A program made the position numbers and the translations under genes. Below the pieces are notes generated by a model. The model was not told the origin of the DNA, did no database searches, and saw only the letters and a program-made list of their open reading frames with translations. DNA of 64,000 bases from Methylobacterium terricola (lineage in GTDB: Bacteria > Pseudomonadota > Alphaproteobacteria > Rhizobiales > Beijerinckiaceae): positions 62,001 to 126,000 of the forward strand of contig NZ_VDDA01000007.1 in the NCBI RefSeq assembly GCF_006151805.1, written 5' to 3'. Below are positions 38,921-47,409 of the stretch, piece after piece (position 1 is the first letter of the stretch; the number at the start of each line of letters is the position of its first letter).

Positions 38921-40708
38921 ATGGCGCGGCGCCCCCTCCTTTCCGGCGACATGCTGCCGCTGCTCGCCCGGCTGTGGCGCGACTGGCTGAGGCCGCATGC
39001 CGGCACGCTGGCGATCGTGCTGGTGCTGATCGCGGTGATCGGCGCCGCCACCGGCTTCTACCCGACCCTGATCAAGGCCGCCTTCGACGCCTTCGACGCC
39101 AAGGATGCCGGCGCGCTCGCCTACGGCCCGGTCCTGGTGATCGCCGTCACCGCGGTGCGCGGCTTCGCGCTGCTCGGCCAGACGGTGCTGACCAACCGGG
39201 TCGTCACCCGGATCGAGGCCGACATGCAGGCGGCGCTCTACGGCCACATCATCGAGCAGGACCTGGCCCAGCTCGGCCGCGAGAGCCCGGCGAGCCTGAC
39301 CCAGCGCTTCACCACCGATTTCGCCTTCATCAAGGAGGCGCTGACGCGGATCTCCACCGTGCTGCTGCGCGACGTGGCGATGCTGATCGCGCTCGTCTGC
39401 GCCATGGTGTGGATGGACCCGTGGCTGACGCTCGTCGCCGGGATCACCGTGCCGTTCGTCGCCGGGCCGATCGCCCGGATCGGCAAGAAGCTGCGCCGGG
39501 TCTCGACCTCGACCCAGGAGCAGGTCGGCCTCACCGCGAGCCTGATCAGCGAGAGCCTGGCCGGCGCCCGGGTCGCCAAGACCTACGGCCTCGAGGGCTA
39601 CCTCAAGGGCCGCACCCGCGACGCCCTCGACGAGGTGCGCCGCCTGAAGATGAAGGCCGCCAATGCCCGCGGCCGGCTCGACCCGCTGCTCGAGATCGGC
39701 GGCGGCCTCGCGGTCGCGGGCGTGCTCGCCTTCATCGGCCACCGCATCCTCGCGGGCGAGAAGACGGTCGGCGACTTCACCGGCTACGTCGCGGCCCTGC
39801 TGCTCGCCGCCCAGCCGGCGCGGGCGCTCGGCAACCTCAACGCCATCCTGCAGGAGGCGCTCGCCGCCCTGTCGCGCACCTTCGCGCTGATGGACGAGGC
39901 GCCGACGATCCAGGAGAAGCCGGACGCCCGGGCCCTGGCGGTCGCCGGCGGCGAGGTCCGGTTCGAGGGCGTGCGCTTCCGCTACCGCGACGACGCCCCG
40001 GCGCTGGAGGGCATCGACCTCACCGTCCCGGCCGGACGCACGACCGCGCTCGTCGGCCGCTCGGGGTCGGGCAAGTCGACCCTGCTGTCGCTGGTGCCGC
40101 GGCTCTACGACGTGGCCGAGGGCCGGGTCCGAATCGACGGTCAGGACGTGCGCGACGTGACGCTGGCCTCGCTCCGCCGCGCCGTCGCGGTGGTGTCGCA
40201 GGAGGTCGTCCTGTTCGACGACACCATCGCGCAGAACATCGCCTTCGGCCGCGAGGGCGCGAGCCGAACCGAGATCGAGGCGGCGGCAAGGGCTGCCGCC
40301 GCGCACGACTTCATCACCGCGCGGGCGGAAGGGTACGACTTCCGGGTCGGTCCCGCCGGCAACCGGCTGTCGGGCGGCGAGCGCCAGCGCATCGCGCTCG
40401 CCCGGGCTTTCTTACGCGACGCGCCGATTCTGCTCCTCGACGAGGCGACCTCGGCGCTCGACGCCGAATCCGAGCAGCTGGTCCAGGCGGCCCTGACCCG
40501 GCTGATGCGGGGCCGCACCACGCTGGTCATCGCCCACCGCCTCTCGACGGTGCGCGACGCCGACCTGATCGTCGCCATGGAGGGCGGCCGGGTCGCCGAG
40601 GCCGGCAGCCACGCGGCCCTGATCGCCCGCGGCGGCACCTATGCCCGCCTGCACCGGCTCCAGCTCACCGACGACCGGGAGCCCGCCCCGGCGGCGGCGA
40701 CGTCGTGA
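38921..40708 (+). CDS. MsbA-like ABC exporter (fused membrane and ATPase domains)
   Basis: A 595-residue half-transporter. Six membrane helices occupy about 25-310, followed by an ATPase with Walker A GRSGSGKST near residue 378, Q-loop VVSQEVVLFDDTI, signature LSGGERQRIALARAF near 482 and Walker B ILLLDEATSALD near 503. As a homodimer it would flip lipids (MsbA type) or export drugs. It ends GTGA, overlapping the next gene by four bases, so the two are coupled. The kdsD, manC and acetyltransferase genes are not close enough to suggest a dedicated substrate. Confidence 0.92.
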   Translation: MARRPLLSGDMLPLLARLWRDWLRPHAGTLAIVLVLIAVIGAATGFYPTLIKAAFDAFDAKDAGALAYGPVLVIAVTAVRGFALLGQTVLTNRVVTRIEADMQAALYGHIIEQDLAQLGRESPASLTQRFTTDFAFIKEALTRISTVLLRDVAMLIALVCAMVWMDPWLTLVAGITVPFVAGPIARIGKKLRRVSTSTQEQVGLTASLISESLAGARVAKTYGLEGYLKGRTRDALDEVRRLKMKAANARGRLDPLLEIGGGLAVAGVLAFIGHRILAGEKTVGDFTGYVAALLLAAQPARALGNLNAILQEALAALSRTFALMDEAPTIQEKPDARALAVAGGEVRFEGVRFRYRDDAPALEGIDLTVPAGRTTALVGRSGSGKSTLLSLVPRLYDVAEGRVRIDGQDVRDVTLASLRRAVAVVSQEVVLFDDTIAQNIAFGREGASRTEIEAAARAAAAHDFITARAEGYDFRVGPAGNRLSGGERQRIALARAFLRDAPILLLDEATSALDAESEQLVQAALTRLMRGRTTLVIAHRLSTVRDADLIVAMEGGRVAEAGSHAALIARGGTYARLHRLQLTDDREPAPAAATS

Positions 40709-41595
40709 GGCAAGCCGGAACGGAGCCGCCGGCCGGCCGGCGGCTCGCCGAGGGCGTCACCTTCGCGCTCGTCGCGGTGAGCCTCTGGGGCGGCTGGTTC
40801 GTCGTCACCCGTCGGACGGTGGGCGCCGGAGGCACGCTCGGGCCCGCCGACCTCGTGGCGCTCCGCTTCGGCATCGGCGGCCTCGTGCTGCTGCCGGTCC
40901 TGCTCTTGCGCCTGCGCGGCCTCGGCCGGGACGCCGTCGTCGACGGCCTGATCCTGTTCGTCGCGCAGGGCGCGCCCTTCGCGCTGCTGATCTCGGTCGC
41001 CCTGCGCCACGCCCCGGCCGGCCATGGCGCGGCGCTGACGCCGGGGACGATGCCGCTCTTCGCCGCGCTCTTCGGCGCCTTGGTGCTCGGCGACCGGCCG
41101 GGCCGCCTGGCGCTGGCCGGCCTCGGGCTGATCGCCGCCGGGGCGCTGACCCTGGCGGGCGGGTTTCGCGATGCCGACGAATTGTTCGGCTACGCCTTGT
41201 TCCTCACCGCGGCCTTCCTGTGGGCCGCCGGCGCGGTGCGGATGCGCCGCTCGCGCCTCACGGCCTTGGAGGCGACGGCGCTGATCTGCGTCGGCTCGCT
41301 CGTCAGCTACATCCCGCTCTACCTCGCCTCGGGCCTGTCGCGGATCCTGGACGCACCGCCGGCGGAGGTCGCGATCCAGGCGCTCTACCAGGGCGTGCTG
41401 GTGAGCGTGGTGGCGCTGGTCGCCTTCAACCGCTCCCTGGCGCTGATCGGCCGGCGCACCCCGGCCTTCACGGCGCTCGTACCGGTGATCGCCACCCTGC
41501 TGGCGATTCCGATCCTCGGCGAGGTCCCGGACCTGCTCCATGTCGGGGCGATCCTGGCGATCGGGGCGGGGGTGCTGCTGACGACGCGGGGGTGA
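40705..41595 (+). CDS. EamA/DMT family transporter
   Basis: A 296-residue protein with ten membrane helices in two EamA repeats: VTFALVAVSLWGGWFVVTRR at the start of the first, and LFGYALFLTAAFLWAAGAVR at the second. The GTG start overlaps the ABC exporter stop (GTGA at 40705-40708). Family members export metabolites such as amino acids or nucleosides. Substrate not predictable. Confidence 0.85.
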   Translation: MRQAGTEPPAGRRLAEGVTFALVAVSLWGGWFVVTRRTVGAGGTLGPADLVALRFGIGGLVLLPVLLLRLRGLGRDAVVDGLILFVAQGAPFALLISVALRHAPAGHGAALTPGTMPLFAALFGALVLGDRPGRLALAGLGLIAAGALTLAGGFRDADELFGYALFLTAAFLWAAGAVRMRRSRLTALEATALICVGSLVSYIPLYLASGLSRILDAPPAEVAIQALYQGVLVSVVALVAFNRSLALIGRRTPAFTALVPVIATLLAIPILGEVPDLLHVGAILAIGAGVLLTTRG

Positions 41596-41598
41596 GCG

Positions 41599-42279
41599 TC
41601 ACTCCCGCCGCAACAGCCGATCCACCAGCAGGTCCGACCACAACCCGGCGCGGAAATCGCGCTTCAGCGCCTCCGGGTCGTAGACGTGCTCGACCCAGTC
41701 CATGAAGCTCAGGCCCTTGGGCTCGCCTTCCGTGAGGTAGCGCTCGAAGAAGGCATCGAGGATGCCGGTCTTGGCGAAGCGGAAATGGCCGAACCGGGCC
41801 GAGAGCTGGCGCGCCGCCTCGCGCACCGGGCGCTCCTCGTGCAGGATCAGGTAGAGGGCGGCGGCGAGCCCCGCCCGGTCGGCGCCGGACTTGCAGTGCA
41901 GCACCGCCGGATAGGCGAGGCCGGCGAAGAAGTCCCTGGCGGCCAGCAGCGTCGCCTTGTCGGGCGCCTCGCGCGACCGCATCACGAACTCGACGAGCTG
42001 GAGCCCCTCGCGCTCGCAGGCCTCGCGCTGCAGCTGCCAGGAGCCGTGCTCGCGCCCGCCGCGCAGCGAGATGATGGTCCGCACGCCCTGGCGCCGGAAC
42101 CAGGCGAGGTCGTGCGGCCCCGGCTGGGCCGAGCGCCAGACCAGCCCACGCCCGATCCGGTGGCGGTTGAGATAGGCCAGGCGGAACACGCCGTGATCGA
42201 CGAGCAGCATGTTGGCCCAGGCGCGCAGGCGGCCGCCCGGGCCGGCGATCGGCTGCTCCCAGCGGGCGATGCGGGCCAT
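41599..42279 (-). CDS. dual-specificity/tyrosine phosphatase family protein
   Basis: A 226-residue protein with the phosphatase loop HCKSGADRAG, nucleophile Cys129 and Arg135 (C-x5-R). The upstream aspartate candidate lies in the REAPDKATLLAARD segment. It begins VWRSAQPGPHDLAWFRRQGV, typical of short DSP-like or inositol-phosphatase-like bacterial enzymes. The ATG at 42279 is preferred; an upstream GTG would add about 15 residues. It is convergent with the EamA gene, three bases apart. Substrate unknown: phosphoprotein or phosphosugar. Confidence 0.82.
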   Translation of the reverse strand: MARIARWEQPIAGPGGRLRAWANMLLVDHGVFRLAYLNRHRIGRGLVWRSAQPGPHDLAWFRRQGVRTIISLRGGREHGSWQLQREACEREGLQLVEFVMRSREAPDKATLLAARDFFAGLAYPAVLHCKSGADRAGLAAALYLILHEERPVREAARQLSARFGHFRFAKTGILDAFFERYLTEGEPKGLSFMDWVEHVYDPEALKRDFRAGLWSDLLVDRLLRRE

Positions 42280-42510
42280 GCGGCGGGCGTAGCGGGTCTC
42301 GGGCGGGAGGAAGCGATTGAGCACGAAGGGGCAGGCGCCTGGCTGGAAGGGTCGCGATTCGCACGGACGGGCAGGGTGCCGCTCTACCAGCCGCGTGACC
42401 CGGCCGCAACGACGCCGCCGCAGATGAGCCGGCGCAGAAGCCTGGCATTGCGCTTGCGACGCTCCCCCCGCATCGTAGGGACGCGATCCGTCGGCTAACA
42501 ATCGGGGGGA

Positions 42511-43023
42511 ATGACCGTGAGCACTCAGGTCGTCAGCATTCGCAGGGCCCGGGAGCAGGATGCCGGGATGCTGTCGGAGATCTTCGACGCCGCCTGGCGC
42601 GAGGCTTATCAGGGCATCATCCCGGGCGTCGCCCTCGACCGGATGCTCGCCCGGCGCGGGCCGCGCTGGTGGCGCTCCACCCTCGGCCGCAGCCGGCCGC
42701 TGGTGGTGCTGGAACTGGGCGAGAGCGTCATCGGCTACGTCTCCTACGGCCGCTGCCGCGACCGGGCCCTCAAGGCCGAGGGCGAGATCGACGAGATCTA
42801 TCTCGCGCCGACCTACCAGGGCCTCGGCTACGGCACCCGGCTGTTCCGGGCGGTGCGCAACGACCTCGCCGACCGGGACGTGCGCCGGGTTGCGGTCTGG
42901 TCGCTCACCGAGAACGACCGGGCGCGGGACTTCTACGAGCGGATGGGCGGGCGCGTCGTCGCCGAGGCCTGCGACCGCATCGCCGGGGCCGAGCTGCACA
43001 AGGTCGCCTACCTGTTCGGATGA
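42511..43023 (+). CDS. GNAT family N-acetyltransferase
   Basis: A 170-residue acetyl-CoA-dependent acetyltransferase. Motif A is IYLAPTYQGLGYGTRLFRAV (about 93-112). Motif B follows in VAVWSLTENDRARDFYERMG. The N-terminus SIRRAREQDAGMLSEIFDAA is the usual strand-helix opening. The ATG at 42511 follows GGGGG. Divergent from the phosphatase gene. Substrate unknown. Confidence 0.88.
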   Translation: MTVSTQVVSIRRAREQDAGMLSEIFDAAWREAYQGIIPGVALDRMLARRGPRWWRSTLGRSRPLVVLELGESVIGYVSYGRCRDRALKAEGEIDEIYLAPTYQGLGYGTRLFRAVRNDLADRDVRRVAVWSLTENDRARDFYERMGGRVVAEACDRIAGAELHKVAYLFG

Positions 43024-43268
43024 CGCGGGAGACGGCGGCGGGGCGGCCTGCCCGTGAATTGACCGCCCGGGCGCCGTAACCTGCCCAATCGATACTCATC
43101 CGCAGCAACGGGCTCGGGCTGGCCGGTTTTCGCGATCGGCTGGGCCGGGACGGAACTTGTCCTCGACTGTGACGGCCTCCGTTGCATCCCGGCGCTTGTG
43201 CCCGCGCCCGCGGCCCTCTAAGGACCGCGCCATTCAGGGGCGCTCTCGCCCTTGCAGGGAGTTCTCAC

Positions 43269-43802
43269 ATGCGCCTCGACGCCATCTCCATCGGCAAGAA
43301 CCCGCCCGAAGACGTCAACGTCGTGATCGAGGTTCCGGTCGGCGGCGAGCCGATCAAGTACGAGATGGACAAGGATGCCGGGACGCTGATCGTCGACCGC
43401 TTCCTCTACACCGCGATGCATTATCCGGGGAACTACGGCTTCATTCCCCACACCCTGTCGGGCGACGGCGACCCGTGCGACGTGCTGGTCGCCAACACCC
43501 GGGCGATCGTCCCCGGCGCGGTGATGAGCGTGCGCCCGGTCGGCGTGCTGGTGATGGAGGACAATGCCGGCGAGGACGAGAAGATCATCGCCGTGCCGTC
43601 GCGCAACCTGACCAAGCGCTACGACCGCGTCGAGAACTACACCGACCTGCCCGACATCACGATCCATCAGATCCAGCACTTCTTCGAGCACTACAAGGAT
43701 CTCGAGCCCGGCAAGTGGGTGAAGATCGTGCGCTGGGGCGACAAGGCCGAGGCGCAGCGCCTGATCCTCGAGGGGATCGAGCGGGCCAAGAAGGCGAAGT
43801 AA
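43269..43802 (+). CDS. ppa: inorganic pyrophosphatase
   Basis: A 177-residue family I pyrophosphatase that hydrolyses PPi to pull biosynthetic reactions forward. The metal-binding signature is in the segment after [18 protein letters not shown]. Conserved YPGNYGFIP and KIIAVPS are present, and the C-terminus [18 protein letters not shown] is typical. The ATG follows CAGGGAG. A hairpin lies just downstream. Confidence 0.95.
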   Translation: MRLDAISIGKNPPEDVNVVIEVPVGGEPIKYEMDKDAGTLIVDRFLYTAMHYPGNYGFIPHTLSGDGDPCDVLVANTRAIVPGAVMSVRPVGVLVMEDNAGEDEKIIAVPSRNLTKRYDRVENYTDLPDITIHQIQHFFEHYKDLEPGKWVKIVRWGDKAEAQRLILEGIERAKKAK

Positions 43803-43819
43803 GGACGTCGGGCGTTCAG

Positions 43820-44004
43820 CGCCCAGAACCCTCCCCCGCCGCGGGGGGAGGGTGCCCCGCGGCGCGGGAGAGAAACGAGCCACGCTTCCGGATCGGGCGG
43901 AAGCGGTGTGAAGGGCTCCGCCTGGATCGGCGTCGCGCTGTCCCTCTCCCGACTCCTGCTGGCGCAGGGGCCGCCCTCCCCACAGAGGGGGAGGGTTTCC
44001 GTGC
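43820..44004. repeat. structured mosaic intergenic element after ppa
   Basis: About 185 bases with nested pairings: ACCCTCCCCC/GGGGGAGGGT at 43828-43853, CGGGAGAG at 43865-43872 with CTCTCCCG at 43944-43951, and CCCTCCCC/GGGGAGGG at 43974-43995. The first hairpin may end ppa transcription. Composition resembles dispersed mosaic repeats of this group. Confidence 0.55.
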
Positions 44005-44021
44005 CTCCCCAGCGCGGTTTC

Positions 44022-44228
44022 TCAGACAGCCCGCGCCTGCGCGGCCGTGCCCCTCCGCGGCGCCTTCACGGCATCATTGTAGGGCGCGTTGTAGGCCCGG
44101 CGCACCGAGGCCCAGTAGGCCTCGCGCTCGCGGGCCGAGAGGCGTCCGAGCGCGGCATTGAGGGCGGCCTCGCCGGCGGCTTCCAGCCCGCGCAGCTGGT
44201 CCGGGGTGACGTCGTGAACGGTGGTCAT
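44022..44228 (-). CDS. small helical protein, unknown function
   Basis: A 68-residue product with mostly helical, charged sequence (HDVTPDQLRGLEAAGEAALN, then ALGRLSAREREAYWASVRRA) and a basic tail. I do not recognise a family. Start chosen at the ATG at 44228; the frame continues upstream to 44333 without clear support. Codon use looks normal for a gene here. It stands alone between the repeat after ppa and the small secreted gene. Confidence 0.5.
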   Translation of the reverse strand: MTTVHDVTPDQLRGLEAAGEAALNAALGRLSAREREAYWASVRRAYNAPYNDAVKAPRRGTAAQARAV

Positions 44229-44475
44229 GGTGAAGGGGTCCCGAGCCCGGTTGGGTTCGGTCGCCACCATGCCACAAGCGCTGCCGTTCCGCACGCCTCC
44301 ACTTGCTTCGTCCACTTGCCGCAACCACGCCACGCCCTACGGCACCGCCCGGTCGCGTTGCCATCGGACCGCATTCCAGGCCTTTGTCTTCGCGGCACTG
44401 TCCTCGACGGACCGGCATCCGCGCCGTCGATCGAGACCCCGGCGACGTCCGCGCGCTTGCGCGAACGTGACCGTG

Positions 44476-44802
44476 TCAGCGCGTGCCGCCCTTGGCACCC
44501 GAGAAGGCCGGGTTGCGGTCGGCGGCCCGGGCGGCGCTCGGCGGCAGGCCGTCGGCCTGGCGCGGCGGGCCCCAGGCGGGCAGCGGCGCGCCGGGCGTCA
44601 CGCCGCCCTTTTGTCGCTCCTTGCTCCAGCCGTAGCCGGCATTGACCCCGGCGTAGAAGCCGGTGAAGTCCTCGGCCGCGGCGGGAGCGGGGAGGGCACT
44701 CATCAGGGCAAGCCCCAGAAGGGCGGCGCCCAAACGGAAAGGAGCGGTGGCCAGGGGCCACCGCTCCGTCCGTGTCGCTCGATCATCCGTGCGGAAATGC
44801 AC
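44476..44802 (-). CDS. small exported protein with OMP-like motif (possibly truncated)
   Basis: A 108-residue frame with a signal-peptide-like segment (about 20-43) followed by AEDFTGFYAGVNAGYGWS, the opening of rhizobial outer-membrane beta-barrel proteins. No barrel follows; the rest is ~60 residues of Pro/Ala/Gly-rich sequence. So it is a short member or a decayed fragment. The GTG at 44802 lies only six bases after the cold-shock gene stop, and a strong hairpin (44741-44767) sits inside the frame's 5' part, so the true start may be the in-frame TTG near 44733. Confidence 0.45.
   Translation of the reverse strand: MHFRTDDRATRTERWPLATAPFRLGAALLGLALMSALPAPAAAEDFTGFYAGVNAGYGWSKERQKGGVTPGAPLPAWGPPRQADGLPPSAARAADRNPAFSGAKGGTR
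44741..44767 (-). terminator. candidate terminator of the cold-shock gene
   Basis: A perfect 12-bp inverted repeat, GGAGCGGTGGCC with a 3-base loop. On the minus strand it is 42 bases after the cold-shock gene stop and is followed by TTTCC. It overlaps the 5' part of the small exported-protein frame. Confidence 0.6.
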
Positions 44803-44808
44803 CGAGGA

Positions 44809-45585
44809 TCAGTCCACGCTGATGCTCTGCGCCTCGCGGCCCTTCATGCCCTCGACCACGCCCATGGTGACCGGCTGGCCTTCGGCGAGGGACTCGAGGC
44901 CGGCGCGGGCGAGCGCCGAACGGTGGATGAAGACGTCCTTGCCGCCGTCATTGACCGAGACGAAGCCGAAGCCCTTGGCCGGGTCGTACCACTTCACTGT
45001 GCCGCTCATCTCGGTCGACGGACCGGAGGCGAAGCGGCCACCGCCGCCACCGCGCTCGGGACGGTCACCGAAACTGCCGCCACCGAAGCCACCGCTGCGC
45101 GGCGGACGGGGATCGCGACGGACCGGGGCCTCGGCCGTGCTGGTGTCCACGCTGGTGATGTTGGTCACCTGCGGGCCCTTCTGGCCCTGCGCGGTCTGCA
45201 CGGTCAGGCGAGTGCCGGGCATGAGGTCGGCATGGCCGGCCGCCTCGACGGCGCGGATGTGGAGGAAGGCATCGCCCGAACCGTCGCCGAGTTCGACGAA
45301 GCCGAAACCCTTCTCCTTGTTGAACCACTTGACCGTCGCGTCACGCTCCGGCCCGGAAGGGGCAGCGCCACCGCGCGAGGCACCGCCGCCGAAGCCACCG
45401 CCGCCGCCGCCGAAGCCGCCACCGCCGTAACCACCGCCGCCGCCACCACCGTAGCCGCCGCCACCGCCACCATAGCCACCGCCGTAGCCGCCGCTCGGCT
45501 GAGCCTGATCAGGCCACCGCGGCTCGCCGCCACCCTCGTCGAAGCCGCGACGGCGCGGCTCCCTGAAATCACGACCACGTCCCAT
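44809..45585 (-). CDS. double cold-shock-domain protein with Gly-rich linker
   Basis: A 258-residue RNA-binding protein with two cold-shock domains, at about 82-146 (RDATVKWFNKEKGFGFVELG) and 193-258 (SGTVKWYDPAKGFGFVSVND). Both keep RNP1 (KGFGFV) and RNP2-like (DAFLHI and DVFIH) motifs. Residues 31-71 are a Gly-Tyr/Phe repeat tract, and a second Gly-rich linker (163-184) joins the domains. Two CSDs in one chain is the alphaproteobacterial form, known for nucleic-acid chaperone function. Start at 45585 is preferred over the longer frame to 45708. Confidence 0.92.
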   Translation of the reverse strand: MGRGRDFREPRRRGFDEGGGEPRWPDQAQPSGGYGGGYGGGGGGYGGGGGGGYGGGGFGGGGGGFGGGASRGGAAPSGPERDATVKWFNKEKGFGFVELGDGSGDAFLHIRAVEAAGHADLMPGTRLTVQTAQGQKGPQVTNITSVDTSTAEAPVRRDPRPPRSGGFGGGSFGDRPERGGGGGRFASGPSTEMSGTVKWYDPAKGFGFVSVNDGGKDVFIHRSALARAGLESLAEGQPVTMGVVEGMKGREAQSISVD

Positions 45586-45975
45586 TAGAAGCTCGCCAAA
45601 ACGTAAAAACCGCCGACCACCCTTGTACCCCGGTGCGCCCTGTACCTGACAGCGAACGCCTCGAGATCGTTCCATTCCCGGTTGCGGTGACCAAGATGAC
45701 CGCCACACTCCTGACGCAACTCAGACCGTACCGCAAGGCGGATCTGCCACGCGTGGCGATGACGGGGGTTACTTTCTCACGTCGGAGCACGGATTGACAG
45801 CCCGATTCGCCATCTTTTCCCCGTGTCTTTCACGCACCAGTGTGGCGTATGAGCACGGCCATGCTCCTCCCGATGGGGAGCCCCGGAAGCGGGGAGGGAC
45901 CCGCGTGCCGCCGCGGCGCGTTGGCCTCCCGGTTTTCGACCGCCGCGCCTGTTCGTCTTGTTTGCCGAGGATCCG
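45586..45975. other. divergent region between cold-shock gene and selO
   Basis: About 390 bases with no supported gene. Long 5' leaders are usual for cold-shock genes, so part of this may be transcribed leader of the minus-strand gene. I see no clear cold-box or promoter pair. Confidence 0.4.
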
Positions 45976-47409
45976 ATGCCGGCCCCTGCCTTCCGCCCGT
46001 CGCGCCGTCACGCCGATCTCGGCCCCGACTTCTACGACGTCGTCGCGCCCGCCCGCTTCCCCGCCCACATCCTGCGCCATCGCAACCAGCCCTGGGCCGA
46101 GCGGGTCGGCCTCGGCGGGCTCAGCGACGAGGAGTGGGTCGCGCATTTCGGCCGCTTCGTCGCGCTTCCCGGCAGCTTCCCCGAGCCGCTGGCCCTGCGC
46201 TACCACGGCCACCAGTTCCGCAGCTACAACCCCGAACTCGGCGACGGTCGCGGCTTCCTGTTCGCACAACTGCACGACCTGAGGGACGGCCGTCTGCTCG
46301 ATCTCGGGACCAAGGGCAGCGGGCAGACGCCGTGGTCGCGCACCGCGGACGGCCGGCTGACCCTCAAGGGCGGGGTGCGCGAGGTGCTGGCGACCGCGAT
46401 GCTCGAGGCGCTCGGGGTCGAGACCTCGAAGTCGTTCAGCCTGATCGAGACCGGGGAGGCCTTGATGCGCGGCGACGAGCCGTCGCCGACCCGCTCCTCG
46501 GTGCTCGTGCGGCTCAGCCACTCGCATGTCCGCATCGGCACCTTCCAGCGCTTCCGCGCCCACGGCGACACCGACAACCTGCTCCGGCTGCTCGACCACG
46601 CGGTCCGCACCTACCTCCCGGAGACGTGGCGCGACGACCCGGCCGACCGGGCGGCCTCCTTCCTCACCGAGGTCTGCCGCCGCGTCGCCCGGATGGGTGC
46701 GCAGTGGATGGCGGCCGGGTTCGTCCACGGGGTGCTCAACACCGACAACATCAACGTGACCGGCGAGAGCTTCGATTACGGCCCCTGGCGCTTCGCCCCG
46801 GTCAACGATCCGGGCTTCACCGCCGCCTATTTCGACGAGACCGGCCTCTACGCCTTCGGGCGCCAGCCGGAGGCGCTGGGCTGGAACCTCGCGCGGCTGG
46901 CCGAATGCCTGCTGCCGCTCTCCGATGAGGCGCGGCTGGGGACCGCCATGGACGCCTACGGCCCGGCCCTGCAGGAAGCCTTCGCCCACGCGATCCTGCG
47001 GCGGCTCGGCCTCGCGGTGCCGGCGGACGAGGCGGCGATGCACGCGCTCGTCGGCGCGTTCTGGGCCTTCCTGCAGACGAGCCGGGCGCCGTTCGAGCAG
47101 GCCTTCTTCGACTGGTATGGCGGGCTCGCCAGCCAGGACCGCGCCGCCCGCAGCCCGGCCGCCGCCTCTTATCAAGGAGATGGCTTCGCGCGGGTGCGCC
47201 AGGCGCTCGCCGGCCTCAGCCCCGATCCCTCGGCGCGGCTCGACCACCCGTACTTCGCGCAAGCCACACCGTGCACGATGCTGATCGACGAGGTCGAGGC
47301 CCTGTGGGCGCCGATCGCGGCCACCGACGACTGGTCGGCCTACCACGCCAAGCTCGCCGCCATCGCCACGATGGCGGAGGCCTACGGCACCCGGCCGTCA
47401 GCGCCCTGA
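45976..47409 (+). CDS. selO: protein adenylyltransferase SelO (YdiU family)
   Basis: A 477-residue pseudokinase-fold enzyme that transfers AMP from ATP to protein hydroxyls, tied to redox stress. Conserved parts are YHGHQFRSYNPELGDGRGFL, then GTKGSGQTPWSR, the GALT-like segment VREVLATAMLEALGV and the catalytic-loop-like HGVLNTDNINVTGESFDYGP. The ATG at 45976 has CGAGGA upstream and is preferred to a TTG at 45958. No C-terminal selenocysteine or conserved Cys tail is seen. Its last 28 bases overlap the 3' end of the convergent binding-protein gene. Confidence 0.92.
   Translation: MPAPAFRPSRRHADLGPDFYDVVAPARFPAHILRHRNQPWAERVGLGGLSDEEWVAHFGRFVALPGSFPEPLALRYHGHQFRSYNPELGDGRGFLFAQLHDLRDGRLLDLGTKGSGQTPWSRTADGRLTLKGGVREVLATAMLEALGVETSKSFSLIETGEALMRGDEPSPTRSSVLVRLSHSHVRIGTFQRFRAHGDTDNLLRLLDHAVRTYLPETWRDDPADRAASFLTEVCRRVARMGAQWMAAGFVHGVLNTDNINVTGESFDYGPWRFAPVNDPGFTAAYFDETGLYAFGRQPEALGWNLARLAECLLPLSDEARLGTAMDAYGPALQEAFAHAILRRLGLAVPADEAAMHALVGAFWAFLQTSRAPFEQAFFDWYGGLASQDRAARSPAAASYQGDGFARVRQALAGLSPDPSARLDHPYFAQATPCTMLIDEVEALWAPIAATDDWSAYHAKLAAIATMAEAYGTRPSAP

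Noticed and set aside
45380-45500. Tandem repeats in the cold-shock gene as a mobile or regulatory repeat
   Set aside because: They simply encode the Gly-Tyr/Phe tract of the protein.
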